Shown piece by piece: positions 17,801-24,980 of a stretch of DNA of 64,000 nucleotides (the stretch's first letter is position 1; every line of letters starts with the position of its first letter). The notes under the pieces are model-generated. The model saw only the letters and a list, made by a program, of their open reading frames with translations, ran no database searches and had not been told where the DNA came from. This DNA comes from Crystallibacter permensis (lineage in GTDB: Bacteria; Actinomycetota; Actinomycetes; Actinomycetales; Micrococcaceae). The stretch covers positions 186,001-250,000 of the forward strand of contig NZ_JAODLR010000001.1 of NCBI RefSeq assembly GCF_025960875.1, in the 5' to 3' direction. Position numbers and translations under genes: made by a program.

Positions 17801-18358
17801 GTCGACGTCGTCTCGCGCCAGCAGTTTGTGGGTGCCCTCGAGCCGGCGGGATGCCTCGTGCCGGCCCAGCACTGCCTCGCCGAGCAGATTAACGTTCAGC
17901 CCGACGTCGTGCTTCTTGATCTTGGCGATCGCGGGACCGAGCTTGGCATCGGTGGCATCCACGATCAGGTGTCCGACCATTTCGCGCAGCACCCGGCGGG
18001 CGATCGGAATGACCACCTGCGGCAGGGCCGGCGCCATGGCGCCGCCGAGGCGGACCGCGCTGCGCATGTACCAGGGCAGGAAGGACGGGACCTTGGGCGC
18101 CAGCGCCGCGAGGTTCCGTGCAGCCACGTGGAGGTCCTCGGGGCGGATCACGCCGTCGACGAACCCGACGGTGAAGTCCAGGCCGTTGGGATCCTTCAGG
18201 ACCCCGGCCAACTGCTGCGCGGAGGCATCAACCGGGATCTTGGACGCCTCGGTCAGCCAGTGGCGGACCAGTTTGATGGCATCCTCGGCCAGGTCGTGGA
18301 CCTGCTCGTCGGCCAGCGCCTGGGGCTGTGCGGCGGGCTCTTTCAGGACATCGGTCAT
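14870..18358 (-). CDS. putA: Bifunctional proline dehydrogenase / P5C dehydrogenase
   Basis: A 1162-residue fusion that oxidises proline to glutamate. The N-terminal half is the FAD-dependent PRODH barrel (DDVDYVSIKVSS, VRVVKGANLPMEH, NLFDVAFAWLLAKQRG). The C-terminal half is the NAD-dependent aldehyde dehydrogenase. It has the LTVVTPPWNFPVAIPAGS entry, the base Glu in LAETSGKNAIIV and the catalytic Cys in GHAGQKCSAASLV. There is no N-terminal ribbon-helix-helix domain, so unlike the E. coli enzyme it is not an autoregulator. AAGGAG precedes the ATG. A LysR regulator is divergent across 128 bases and is the obvious candidate controller. Confidence 0.95.
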   Translation of the reverse strand: MTDVLKEPAAQPQALADEQVHDLAEDAIKLVRHWLTEASKIPVDASAQQLAGVLKDPNGLDFTVGFVDGVIRPEDLHVAARNLAALAPKVPSFLPWYMRSAVRLGGAMAPALPQVVIPIARRVLREMVGHLIVDATDAKLGPAIAKIKKHDVGLNVNLLGEAVLGRHEASRRLEGTHKLLARDDVDYVSIKVSSTVAPHSMWAFDEAVEEVVESLTPLYRQAAEAATPKFINLDMEEYKDLEMTIAVFTRILDKPEFKNLSGGIVLQAYLPDALSAMMRLTQWAQARRAAGGAPIKVRVVKGANLPMEHVEASLHDWPLATWNTKQDSDTNYKRIINYSLQPDRVDAVRIGVAGHNLFDVAFAWLLAKQRGIPAEQKAVEFEMLLGMAQGQAEAVKRDVGSLLLYTPVVQPQEFDVAIAYLIRRLEEGASQENFMSAVFELSENEALFEREKQRFLASLENLDNTVPLPNRQQDRNVAEAPAPRDSFRNTPDTDPSLPANLAWGRAILARVPESTLGIDAVEAATLRTPDQLEKVVAAAVERSKAWGGMTGAERAEVLHLAGDKLAANRARLMEVAAAEAGKTLDQSDPEVSEAIDFAHYYAELARKLDSVDGAAFVPSRLTVVTPPWNFPVAIPAGSTLAALAAGSAVVIKPAKQARRTGAVMVEAIWEAFDEAGIPRDVLQLVQLEERDLGRQLISHPAVDRVILTGGYETAELFRSFRPDLPLLAETSGKNAIIVTPSADFDLAAKDVVQSAFGHAGQKCSAASLVILVGSVAQSPRFRNQLVDAVTSLKVGYPVDASTQMGPVIEPANGKLLDGLTNLGDGETWLLKPEKLDESGKLWSPGVRTGVKRGSHYHLTEFFGPILGVMTAETLEEAVAIQNEIDYGLTSGLHSLDPAELDYWLENIQAGNLYVNRGITGAIVQRQPFGGWKKSSVGAGTKAGGPNYLAGLGEWEPARSHAAAAVSHDGARHLLDAARLSHAAVSAEDAVFLERSLSSDAEAWAAEFGAAKDVTGLSAERNVFRYLPLPVTVRLAEGEPLAKLVRVLAAGVLAGSEVKVSTAVELPAALRAVAIDRNIEVTTENDAAWLARAGRFTAGRIRLIGGSAKALAEATGGRVDLAVYAHPVTEAGRVEMLPFLHEQAVSITAHRFGTPNHLSDELI

Positions 18359-18429
18359 AGCGATTCGGCTCCTTCTGGAACGGGGCTTTTAGTACCTTCT
18401 TCCCCTAGTATGCGTCCGCCGTTCGATTA

Positions 18430-18477
18430 GATAAAGTGATGTTTTCCGATCATTATCCGTTGGTTATCACGAATAAT
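18430..18477. promoter_or_regulatory. Candidate LysR operator between putA and its divergent regulator
   Basis: This AT-rich patch is packed with dyads. TGAT-N8-ATCA (18437-18452), GATAA...TTATC (18430-18434 with 18453-18457), GTGAT...ATCAC (18436-18440 with 18466-18470) and ATTAT...ATAAT (18452-18456 with 18473-18477) all fall here. Such interrupted dyads fit LysR-type sites. Binding by the adjacent regulator is inferred. Confidence 0.45.
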
Positions 18478-18486
18478 AGGAGTGCC

Positions 18487-19392
18487 ATGCTGGACGTACG
18501 CAGGCTGCGCCTCTTGCGCGAGCTGAAGATCCGCGGCACCCTCGCCGAAGTCGCCGCGGCGCTGAACTTCAGCCCGTCCTCCGTGTCCCAGCAACTCGCA
18601 CTGCTGGAGAAGGAGGCCGGGGTGGAGCTGCTGCGCAAAACCGGGCGCAAAGTGCAGCTGACACCGCAGGCCGAAGTCCTCGTGGCCCACACCGCCGAGC
18701 TGCTCCAGACACTGGAGCGGGCCGAGACGGACCTGGCCGCATCGCTGACCACCGTTACCGGCACCGTGCGCGTGGCCGTGTTCCAGTCGGCCGCGCTGGC
18801 GCTGATGCCCGATGCCCTGAGCGCCATGCACGCCGGCTATGCGGAGGTGCGGATCGAAATGGTGCAGCGGGAGCCGGAAACCGCGCTGTATGAAACCTGG
18901 GCCCGGGACTTCGATCTGGTGGTTGCCGAGCAATACCCCGGGCATGCGGCCCCGCACCACCCTGAGCTGGACCGGACCAGGCTCACCACGGACGCCATCC
19001 GGCTGGCCGTCCCGCCGCAGGGCAGCAGCCGCCGTACCGTTGCCTCGGTGGACGATGCCCGCAACTTGCCATGGGTGATGGAGCCGCGCGGCACGGCCTC
19101 CCGTCACTGGGCTGAACAGGCCTGCCGTACCGCCGGCTTCGAACCGGACGTGCGTTACGAGACCGCGGACCTGCAGGCCCAGATCCGCCTGATCGAATCC
19201 GGCAACGCCGTGGCCTTCATGCCCGATCTGGTCTGGACCGGCCGGAGCACCAGCTGCGAACTGCTGGAGCTTCCCGGCCAACCGCGGCGTACGGTCTTCA
19301 CTTCAGTCCGCCACGCCAGCGCCCACCGGCCGGCCATCCTGGCGTTCCGCCGGGTGCTGGAGCAGACCGCGGAGCAGGTAGCGGGCACCTAG
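18487..19392 (+). CDS. LysR-family transcriptional regulator, divergent from putA
   Basis: A 301-residue LysR-type regulator. The N-terminal winged helix (residues 1-65) reads MLDVRRLRLLRELKIRGTLA then VAAALNFSPSSVSQQLALLE, the family recognition block. The rest is a periplasmic-binding-like effector domain. The ATG at 18487 follows AGGAG by four bases and gives the normal N-terminus; an earlier in-frame start at 18436 would add 17 unrelated residues and run through the operator. Divergence from putA suggests control of proline catabolism, with proline or P5C as a possible effector, which is inference. Confidence 0.87.
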   Translation: MLDVRRLRLLRELKIRGTLAEVAAALNFSPSSVSQQLALLEKEAGVELLRKTGRKVQLTPQAEVLVAHTAELLQTLERAETDLAASLTTVTGTVRVAVFQSAALALMPDALSAMHAGYAEVRIEMVQREPETALYETWARDFDLVVAEQYPGHAAPHHPELDRTRLTTDAIRLAVPPQGSSRRTVASVDDARNLPWVMEPRGTASRHWAEQACRTAGFEPDVRYETADLQAQIRLIESGNAVAFMPDLVWTGRSTSCELLELPGQPRRTVFTSVRHASAHRPAILAFRRVLEQTAEQVAGT

Positions 19393-19428
19393 CCTCGCCG
19401 CGCCACTCGGCTCTAGGCATTAAACAGC

Positions 19429-19457
19429 TGCGGCCCGCCTTTGCCAGGCGGGCCGCA
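19429..19457. terminator. Bidirectional terminator between lysR and ectD
   Basis: Perfect 12-bp arms TGCGGCCCGCCT (19429-19440) and complement (19446-19457) with a 5-base loop, between two convergent genes. Confidence 0.8.
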
Positions 19458-19482
19458 ACCGTATCAGTCGGACTATTTGCTA

Positions 19483-20382
19483 TCAGCCTGCGGGCGTGAA
19501 GTCCGTTGCCCCGACGAACTCCGGACGCGGTGCGCCGGCGGAGTACGGTTCTTCACAAGTGTTCTCCACACTGTTGAAGACGATGAACACGTTGGAGCGG
19601 GAGAACGGCGTGACGTTCCCGTTCGATGCGTGCATGCAGTTGCAATCGAACATGATCGCTCCACCGGCCTTGCCTTCGAGCACATCGATGCCGAAGCGGT
19701 CGGCGAACTCGGCCAGGATCCCCTTGTCCGGGACGCCGGCGCCCTGCATCACCAGGGACTTCTTGTAGTTGTCCTCCGGCGTATTGCCATCGCAGGAGAT
19801 GTACTCCTTGTGGGAGCCGGGCATGATCATCAGCGGCCCGTTGAAGGAGTAGTTGTCCGTCAGCGAGATCGAGATGCTCACGGCGCGCATCCGCGGCATG
19901 CCGTCCTCGGCGTGCCAGGTCTCGAAGTCGGAGTGCCACATGAAATCCTTGCCCTCGAAACCGGGCTTGAAGTTCACGCGGGACTGGTGGATGTACACAT
20001 CTGAGCCCAGCAGCTGCTTGGCCCGGCCGACCACCCGCGGGTCGTTGGCAATCCGCTTGAAGACCTCGCTGGTCTTGTGCACCTCGAAGATTGAACGGAC
20101 TTCCTGCGACTTGGCCTCCACGATGGTGCGCTCGTCCGCGCGGACCACCGGATCTTCGGAAAGCCGCTTCAGTTCTGCCCGGAAGGTCTCGAGTTCCTCC
20201 GGCGTGATGAGCTGCTCGATGGTGAGGTAGCCTTTTTCCTCGTAACCGGCGAGCGTGGCCTCGTCCATGGGGCCCTCAGCCGCAGTTCCCCAGACAACCT
20301 TGTCTTCACGGGTCTGGACGCTGGGCTTTCCTGCCACACGTGTCGGATAAACATCAATGCGCGGTTCTGCTGTTGCAGTCAT
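19483..20382 (-). CDS. ectD: Ectoine 5-hydroxylase
   Basis: A 299-residue Fe(II)/2-oxoglutarate dioxygenase converting ectoine to 5-hydroxyectoine, a stress protectant. The EctD signature FMWHSDFETWHAEDGMPRMR (residues 147-166) carries the iron ligands His150 and Asp152. The third ligand is His251 in FDCNCMHASNGN, and NVFIVFNSVENT follows. Length is typical. AGGAGG precedes the ATG. It is the last gene of ectABCD, 91 bases after ectC, with a terminator-like hairpin in that gap. Confidence 0.95.
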   Translation of the reverse strand: MTATAEPRIDVYPTRVAGKPSVQTREDKVVWGTAAEGPMDEATLAGYEEKGYLTIEQLITPEELETFRAELKRLSEDPVVRADERTIVEAKSQEVRSIFEVHKTSEVFKRIANDPRVVGRAKQLLGSDVYIHQSRVNFKPGFEGKDFMWHSDFETWHAEDGMPRMRAVSISISLTDNYSFNGPLMIMPGSHKEYISCDGNTPEDNYKKSLVMQGAGVPDKGILAEFADRFGIDVLEGKAGGAIMFDCNCMHASNGNVTPFSRSNVFIVFNSVENTCEEPYSAGAPRPEFVGATDFTPAG

Positions 20383-20421
20383 TCCTATCCTCCTCGTTTT
20401 CCTTTTTTGCTACCGATAAGG

Positions 20422-20458
20422 AAAAAGCCCGGCCAGCTTTGGGCTGATCGGACTTTTT
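20422..20458 (-). terminator. Rho-independent terminator or attenuator between ectC and ectD
   Basis: Read on the minus strand, AAAAAGTCCG...CAGC, a 5-base loop and GCTG...CGGGCTTTTT form a long stem ending in a T5 run (arms about 20443-20458 and 20422-20437, with one mismatch and wobble pairs). It has the classical stem plus U-tract form and sits within the ect cluster upstream of ectD. Confidence 0.7.
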
Positions 20459-20473
20459 ACCTGACCGGGGGTC

Positions 20474-20872
20474 TTAGTGGGCTGGTTCTTCAACCACCAG
20501 CGGGTAGACGCCGTTTTCGTCGTGGATTTCGCGTCCGGTGACCGGCGGGTTGAACACGCAGGCCATGCGCAGTTCCGTAGTGGCGCGCACGGTGTGCTTC
20601 TCGTTGCCATCCAGCAGGTACATGGTGCCGTCCTTGATTTCGTGGACTTCACCGGTGACCTCGTTGGTCAGGGTACCTTCGCCCTGCACGCAGTAGACGG
20701 CTTCGATGTGGTTCGCGTAGTGGAACGTCGACGTCGTACCAGCGTAAATCACGGTGTCGTGGAACGAGAAGCCTACGCCTTCGCCGGCCAGCACCATGCG
20801 GCGGCTGCGCCAGGTTTCGGACTTCACGTCGCGGTCGGTGTCGTTCAGATCGTTCAGGTTGGTAACAAGCAT
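20474..20872 (-). CDS. ectC: L-ectoine synthase
   Basis: A 132-residue cupin enzyme that cyclises N-gamma-acetyl-diaminobutyrate to ectoine. Typical EctC features are the N-terminal [14 protein letters not shown], the cupin block [20 protein letters not shown] and [16 protein letters not shown], where Tyr, Glu and His residues form the metal and substrate site. Length matches the family. AAGGAG precedes the ATG. It is the third gene of ectABCD, 49 bases after ectB. Confidence 0.96.
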   Translation of the reverse strand: MLVTNLNDLNDTDRDVKSETWRSRRMVLAGEGVGFSFHDTVIYAGTTSTFHYANHIEAVYCVQGEGTLTNEVTGEVHEIKDGTMYLLDGNEKHTVRATTELRMACVFNPPVTGREIHDENGVYPLVVEEPAH

Positions 20873-20921
20873 GGATGCTCCTTAAGTCTTGGGGGCGTAA
20901 ATCTTCGGGCAGCGGCGCTGG

Positions 20922-22193
20922 TTAGAGCGCACCGACCAGTTCGCGTGCACCGGTGACGGTGCTGGCGGCGTCGAGCAGGATCTCGAGGCCGCGCTCCAGT
21001 TCCTCGGCGGTGATCGTCAGTGCCGGCATGAGCTTGACAACTTCGCTCTCGGGGCCGGAGGTTTCCACCAGCAGGCCGCGTTCGTAGGCAGCGGCTGCAA
21101 TCTTGCCGGCGGTTTCGGTGTCCGGGAAGAACACACCTGCCAGCAGGCCGCGGCCGCGGACGCTGGCGCCCTCAACCGTAGCGGCGAGGCGCTCCAGGCC
21201 GTCGTGCAGCTGGGCGATACGGGCAGCGACCTGCTGCTGGAAGGCGTCGTCGCGCCAGTAGGTGTTCAGCGCAGCGGTGCCGGTGACGAAGGCCGGGTTG
21301 TGGCCGCGGAACGTTCCGTTGTGCTCGCCCGGCTCCCAGACATCGAGTTCCGGACGGAACAGGGTCAGGGCCATCGGCAGGCCGAAGCCGGAGATGGACT
21401 TGGACAGGCAGATGATGTCCGGGGTGAAGCCGGCGTCCTCGAAGCTGAAGAACGTGCCGGTGCGGCCGCAGCCGGCCTGGACATCGTCGACGATCAGCAG
21501 GATGTCGTGCTTCTTGCACAGCTCGGACAGGCCCTTGAGCCAGCTCAGGCGTGCGGCGTTGAGGCCGCCTTCGCCTTGGACGGTCTCCACGATGACGGCG
21601 GCGGGCTTATCCACGCCGGAACCGCTGTCTTCGAGCACCCGCTCCAGCCACAGGAAGTCCGCGGTCTCGCCGTCGAAGTAATCGTCGTAGGGAATCTTGG
21701 AGCTGTTGGTCAGCGGGATGCCAGCGCCCTTGCGCTTCATCGAGTTGCCCGTTACGGACAGCGAGCCCAGCGTCATGCCGTGGAACGCGTTGGTGAAGCT
21801 GAGGATGTGCTGGCGCCCGGTGACCTTGCGGGCCAGCTTGAGGGCGGCCTCGACCGAGTTGGTGCCGGTGGGGCCGGGGAACATGACCTTGTGGTCCATG
21901 CCGCGCGGCTTGAGGATGACCTCCTGGAAGGTTTCCAGGAAACGGCGCTTGGCCGGGGTCTTCATGTCCAGCGAGTGCACCACGGCGCCGCTGCGCAGGT
22001 AGTCCAGCAGCGGCTCGAGCAGCAGCGGGTTGTTGTGGCCGTAGTTCAGCGCGCCGGCGCCGGAGAAGAAGTCAAGGTATTCCTTGCCGTCTTCGGCGTA
22101 CATCGTGCTGCCCTGCGAGCGTTCGAAAACGGCGGGCCAGCTGCGGCAATATCCACGGACCTCTGATTCAAGCGTTTCAAAAATATCAGTCAT
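20922..22193 (-). CDS. ectB: Diaminobutyrate-2-oxoglutarate transaminase
   Basis: A 423-residue class III aminotransferase making L-2,4-diaminobutyrate from aspartate semialdehyde with glutamate as donor. The PLP-binding Lys265 lies in [14 protein letters not shown], the cofactor-contacting Asp in [16 protein letters not shown] (residues 231-246), and [18 protein letters not shown] and [15 protein letters not shown] are typical. Upstream AAGGAAG serves as ribosome site. It is the second gene of ectABCD; the 132-base gap to ectA contains a small hairpin. Confidence 0.96.
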   Translation of the reverse strand: MTDIFETLESEVRGYCRSWPAVFERSQGSTMYAEDGKEYLDFFSGAGALNYGHNNPLLLEPLLDYLRSGAVVHSLDMKTPAKRRFLETFQEVILKPRGMDHKVMFPGPTGTNSVEAALKLARKVTGRQHILSFTNAFHGMTLGSLSVTGNSMKRKGAGIPLTNSSKIPYDDYFDGETADFLWLERVLEDSGSGVDKPAAVIVETVQGEGGLNAARLSWLKGLSELCKKHDILLIVDDVQAGCGRTGTFFSFEDAGFTPDIICLSKSISGFGLPMALTLFRPELDVWEPGEHNGTFRGHNPAFVTGTAALNTYWRDDAFQQQVAARIAQLHDGLERLAATVEGASVRGRGLLAGVFFPDTETAGKIAAAAYERGLLVETSGPESEVVKLMPALTITAEELERGLEILLDAASTVTGARELVGAL

Positions 22194-22229
22194 GAGAAAG
22201 TACTTCCTTCATGTGGTGCGGCCGCTGCA

Positions 22230-22243
22230 ACCTCCTGGGAGGT
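22230..22243 (-). repeat. Small palindrome in the ectA-ectB gap
   Basis: ACCTCCTGGGAGGT is a near-perfect palindrome (six-base arms around TG) about 40 bases before ectB. Outer CTGC and GCAG could extend it. On the mRNA it would present GGAGGU-like sequence in a hairpin. It may be processing-related or chance. Confidence 0.3.
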
Positions 22244-22325
22244 ACGCGCAATGCAGCCGCGGATTAACAAAATTAGTGCTGGAGCAAAACTGCGGAGAAA
22301 AGCAGGACGAACAGGGATTGATTAC

Positions 22326-22835
22326 CTAGTTCAGCGGGCCGATCCGGAACAGGAATTCCGTGTCATGGCCGTCGGGGTACATGCTCCGGGTAAACAGGGG
22401 ATCGCGCTCCAGCGGAACATCCCGGCGCTCGGCAAAGCTGGAGAACAGCCGCATTGATGCAGCGTTGTCGTCTGTGATCGTCGTTTCGACGAAGTCGGAA
22501 TCCAGCCGTGCGGCCAACTCATCGAGCATGGTGGCGGCGAGTTTCTGACCTCGGAACGCTTGGTTGACGGCAACCTGCCACACCATGAGGGTGCCCGGCT
22601 CATCGGGACGTACGTAGCCGGTAACAAAACCGGCCGGTTCATCATCAATGGTGGCCACGACTGACGTCTCCGCGAAGTCGCGGCACCACAGCAAGTAGGA
22701 ATAGGACGAATTCAAATCCAGGACCTGGGAGTCCTTCGCCATGCGCCACAGCGCGGCGCCGTCATTCAGGGTTGGTTTACGGAATTTTGCTTCTAGCCTC
22801 GGACGTGTCTGGGTTTCTGCGAGTTCTTGAACCAT
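22326..22835 (-). CDS. ectA: L-2,4-diaminobutyric acid acetyltransferase
   Basis: A 169-residue GNAT enzyme acetylating diaminobutyrate at the gamma amino group. EctA hallmarks are LEAKFRKPTLNDGAALWRMA, LDLNSSYSYLLWCRDFA, VWQVAVNQAFRGQKLAATML (acetyl-CoA binding) and VETTITDDNAASMRLFSSFA. It is the first gene of ectABCD. The start has no obvious Shine-Dalgarno within 15 bases, suggesting weak or regulated initiation, or a leader very close to the ATG. Confidence 0.95.
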   Translation of the reverse strand: MVQELAETQTRPRLEAKFRKPTLNDGAALWRMAKDSQVLDLNSSYSYLLWCRDFAETSVVATIDDEPAGFVTGYVRPDEPGTLMVWQVAVNQAFRGQKLAATMLDELAARLDSDFVETTITDDNAASMRLFSSFAERRDVPLERDPLFTRSMYPDGHDTEFLFRIGPLN

Positions 22836-23128
22836 CTATTCGACCGTAACGAGATCTGGATGATAATCAACCTGACATCGGCGGATTTGACAGGTTTTGG
22901 CCGCCTAGGGGGTTCCCGGGCCCTCTTCGGTGCATTCCGGGTTTGGCCTTATTTTGATTGGCAATCGGCGAAATAACGACGGCGGATATCGCCGCAATAA
23001 TTATCGTTACCATTCCGTGACATTCAGGGTGTGACAAAACCGACAAATTGAGTCAAAAAGGTCGGTTCCCGGGAGCGCCGGCCACGCGAACGGCCGATTC
23101 ACGCACCTCGGCGGCCTTGATTAAAGCA
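22836..23128 (-). promoter_or_regulatory. Upstream region of the ect operon
   Basis: About 290 non-coding bases between ectA and the tRNA-Lys terminator. The segment 22940-23070 is markedly AT-rich for this genome (for example AATAATTATCGTTAC at 22996 and after) and must hold the ect promoter. Several weak -35-like TTGACT/TTGTCA words occur on the minus strand, but none has a well-placed -10, so I do not name a promoter. Osmotic control would be expected from the biology of ectoine. Confidence 0.45.
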
Positions 23129-23167
23129 CAGTACCCCTGCCCGACATATCGTCTGGCAGGGGTACTG
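23129..23167 (-). terminator. Terminator after tRNA-Lys
   Basis: Perfect 13-bp arms CAGTACCCCTGCC (23129-23141) and complement (23155-23167), 13-base loop. It lies seven bases beyond the tRNA 3' end on the minus strand. Confidence 0.8.
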
Positions 23168-23173
23168 CAGCGG

Positions 23174-23246
23174 TGGGCCCTGCGGGGATCGAACCCGCGA
23201 CCCGCGGATTAAAAGTCCGATGCTCTACCAACTGAGCTAAAGGCCC
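23174..23246 (-). tRNA. tRNA-Lys (anticodon UUU)
   Basis: A 73-base cloverleaf on the minus strand. Acceptor GGGCCTT pairs with AGGGCCC, the D-arm is GCTCAGTTGGTAGAGC, and the anticodon loop CTTTTAA gives UUU. The T-arm is GCGGG-TTCGATC-CCCGC and the discriminator base is A. The following bases are CCG, so the terminal CCA is added post-transcriptionally. A strong hairpin follows directly. Confidence 0.97.
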
Positions 23247-23371
23247 GCCAGCCATCCGGCCGGATGCAAGACCCGGACCAAATTGACCGCTACTTACTTT
23301 ATCGCACCCACGCCCCTACAGATGAATCGCCGGTCCTCGACCGATATGAACCGTAGGAGTATCGTCATGGC

Positions 23372-24019
23372 ATGAACGGAAACAACGGATTTGACGCACC
23401 CCGGCCGCATAAGCCAAAGCCATTTGCTCCGTTGGACTTCGAAGGATTCACCGGCGGGGCGGACCCGGCACGGGTTTCCGAAGCGGCCCATCTGGCAGCG
23501 CAGGCACTGGTCCACCACGGCCGGGAATCGGATGACCCCGAGATCACCAAGCGGCTGGTCAAGCTGGCGGACCAGCAGGGCCTCGAAGCCATCGCGGAGA
23601 TGTGGGCCGAGAGCCCCGCACGGTCGCTGCCCGGCGCGCTCTGGCGGCTCTACGCCCTGCGCACCGCCACGCAGCAGAACCCCGAGCGCATGTCCGCCTT
23701 CTTCAAGGCCGGCAAGGACGTCGCCGAAGTATCCAACGTGGTGGCCGGTGTTGCCGAACCTCCCGGGGCGGACGAAGTCACCAAGATGGCGGACACCATT
23801 CTGTCCGGAGCCTTCGACGGCGAATTCGACATCGCGTTGGACCGCTCCGCTGCGTTCTGCCGCGTTGTGGCCCTCGGACAGACGCACCACGCGGACGCTG
23901 CCGAACCCGCCAACGAGAATCATGCGGCAAAACTTACGCAGAGCTCCCATCGCCTGATCAAGACGGCAGAGGACCTCGAAGCGGCGGCCATTGCCTGGCG
24001 CCGCGGCGAGCTGGACTAG
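23372..24019 (+). CDS. Conserved hypothetical protein, helical
   Basis: A 215-residue soluble protein. It starts with a proline-rich stretch (RPHKPKPFAPLDFEGF) and then is nearly all predicted helix (DPARVSEAAHLAAQALVHHG, LPGALWRLYALRTATQQNPE, DALDRSAAF-like DIALDRSAAFCRVVALGQ, and a C-terminal helix ending AIAWRRGELD). I recall proteins of this kind as uncharacterised in actinobacteria but cannot name a domain. No membrane segment. It stands alone between the tRNA and the DUF47-pit pair. Confidence 0.65.
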   Translation: MNGNNGFDAPRPHKPKPFAPLDFEGFTGGADPARVSEAAHLAAQALVHHGRESDDPEITKRLVKLADQQGLEAIAEMWAESPARSLPGALWRLYALRTATQQNPERMSAFFKAGKDVAEVSNVVAGVAEPPGADEVTKMADTILSGAFDGEFDIALDRSAAFCRVVALGQTHHADAAEPANENHAAKLTQSSHRLIKTAEDLEAAAIAWRRGELD

Positions 24020-24362
24020 GGCCGCGCAGCCAGTCCCCCACAGCACCGCAGCACCGGCATCGCACCGTCGCCGACCGCGGGGCATGTTAGCCCTGCCCGG
24101 CCCGATTTTCCAGCAGATTTAGCGTTTTTTCCCCGTTATTCCGCAGTGGTTGACATCGATGCTCCGGCGTAGAAAACTGAAGGTGGTGTCGAACTGTGGC
24201 AGCCCCGGGCTCCAACTTTTAGCCGCTTTGAGCGGCCATCCGCCGAGAGGCGCTCCCAGTTCGGCACCATTATTCTTGTTCACTTTCAGGCGATACTCTT
24301 AGCCTTGCGGACGTCCTCAGCTCCGCAGATTTCTTCCACAGCTAGAGACTTTCGGTGAAACA
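24020..24362 (+). promoter_or_regulatory. Upstream region of the DUF47-pit operon
   Basis: 343 non-coding bases. It contains a TTGACA word at 24150-24155 with AAAACT 17 bases on as a possible -10, a small hairpin GCCGCT-TTG-AGCGGC at 24222-24236, and a Pho-type half site at 24278-24288 (listed separately). The leader is therefore likely to be long. I see no small open frame with a ribosome site in it. Confidence 0.4.
24278..24288 (+). promoter_or_regulatory. Candidate PhoP half-site before DUF47-pit
   Basis: GTTCACTTTCA shares its first ten bases exactly with one of the two 11-base repeats of the pstS Pho box. Only one unit is clear here; the flanking 11-mers do not match. It may mark weaker PhoP control of the low-affinity phosphate system. 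Confidence 0.4.
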
Positions 24363-24980
24363 GTGAAGCTAAGCCTCTTCCCCCAGGAGAACAAGAGCCT
24401 GGATCTGCTGACCGAGATGGCGGGTCAAATCCCCCACGGCGTCACCACGCTTTCCGAGATCCTCGGCGCGTCGGCAGATGACTACGCTCGGCTGGCCGAA
24501 GAACTGCACCAGCATGACGCCAAGGTTTTCGAGCTTCACTTCGCGCTGATGACACACGTACGCACCAGCTTCATCACGCCGCTGCCCCGTGAGGACCTGT
24601 TCCAGATCTCCCGGTACATCGTGGAGGCCTACGAAAAGCTCGACGGCGCCGCCGAACTGATCGCCCTGAACCGGGTAAAAAGGCTTTCCACCAGGGCGTC
24701 GGAGCAGCTGGAGGTCATCGCCCGCATGTCGGAGCTGACCCGGGACGCGATGGGACGGCTGAGTTCCCTGCTGGATCTGGATGAGTACTACGTGGAAATG
24801 CTGCGGCTGGCCAAGCGCGCGGAGCGGACCCACCGCAACTGGACCGCGGAGGCGCAGAAGGAGCTGAAGACCCCCAACTACCTGCGCCACCGGGACGTCG
24901 CCAACCAACTCGTGGAAGTCACCAAGGACTTGCGGCGCGTTTCGAACCACGTAGGCCAGATTCTGATCAAGGAATCGTAG
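24363..24980 (+). CDS. DUF47 family (PhoU-like) phosphate transport accessory protein
   Basis: A 205-residue all-helical protein of the DUF47/PhoU-like family (N-terminal MKLSLFPQENKSLDLL, then HDAKVFELHFALMTHVRTSFITPLPREDLFQIS, read as landmarks). PhoU-like metal and helix-bundle signatures include TPLPREDL and the late VEVTKDLRRVSNHVG. Members are nearly always encoded beside Pit transporters and modulate them. The start is GTG with only a weak ribosome site. Its TAG stop directly abuts the GTG of pit, implying translational coupling. Confidence 0.88.
   Translation: MKLSLFPQENKSLDLLTEMAGQIPHGVTTLSEILGASADDYARLAEELHQHDAKVFELHFALMTHVRTSFITPLPREDLFQISRYIVEAYEKLDGAAELIALNRVKRLSTRASEQLEVIARMSELTRDAMGRLSSLLDLDEYYVEMLRLAKRAERTHRNWTAEAQKELKTPNYLRHRDVANQLVEVTKDLRRVSNHVGQILIKES

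Noticed and set aside
23174-23246. tRNA-Lys as an integration site
   Set aside because: I saw no repeat of the tRNA 3' end nearby, no integrase and no foreign-looking island.
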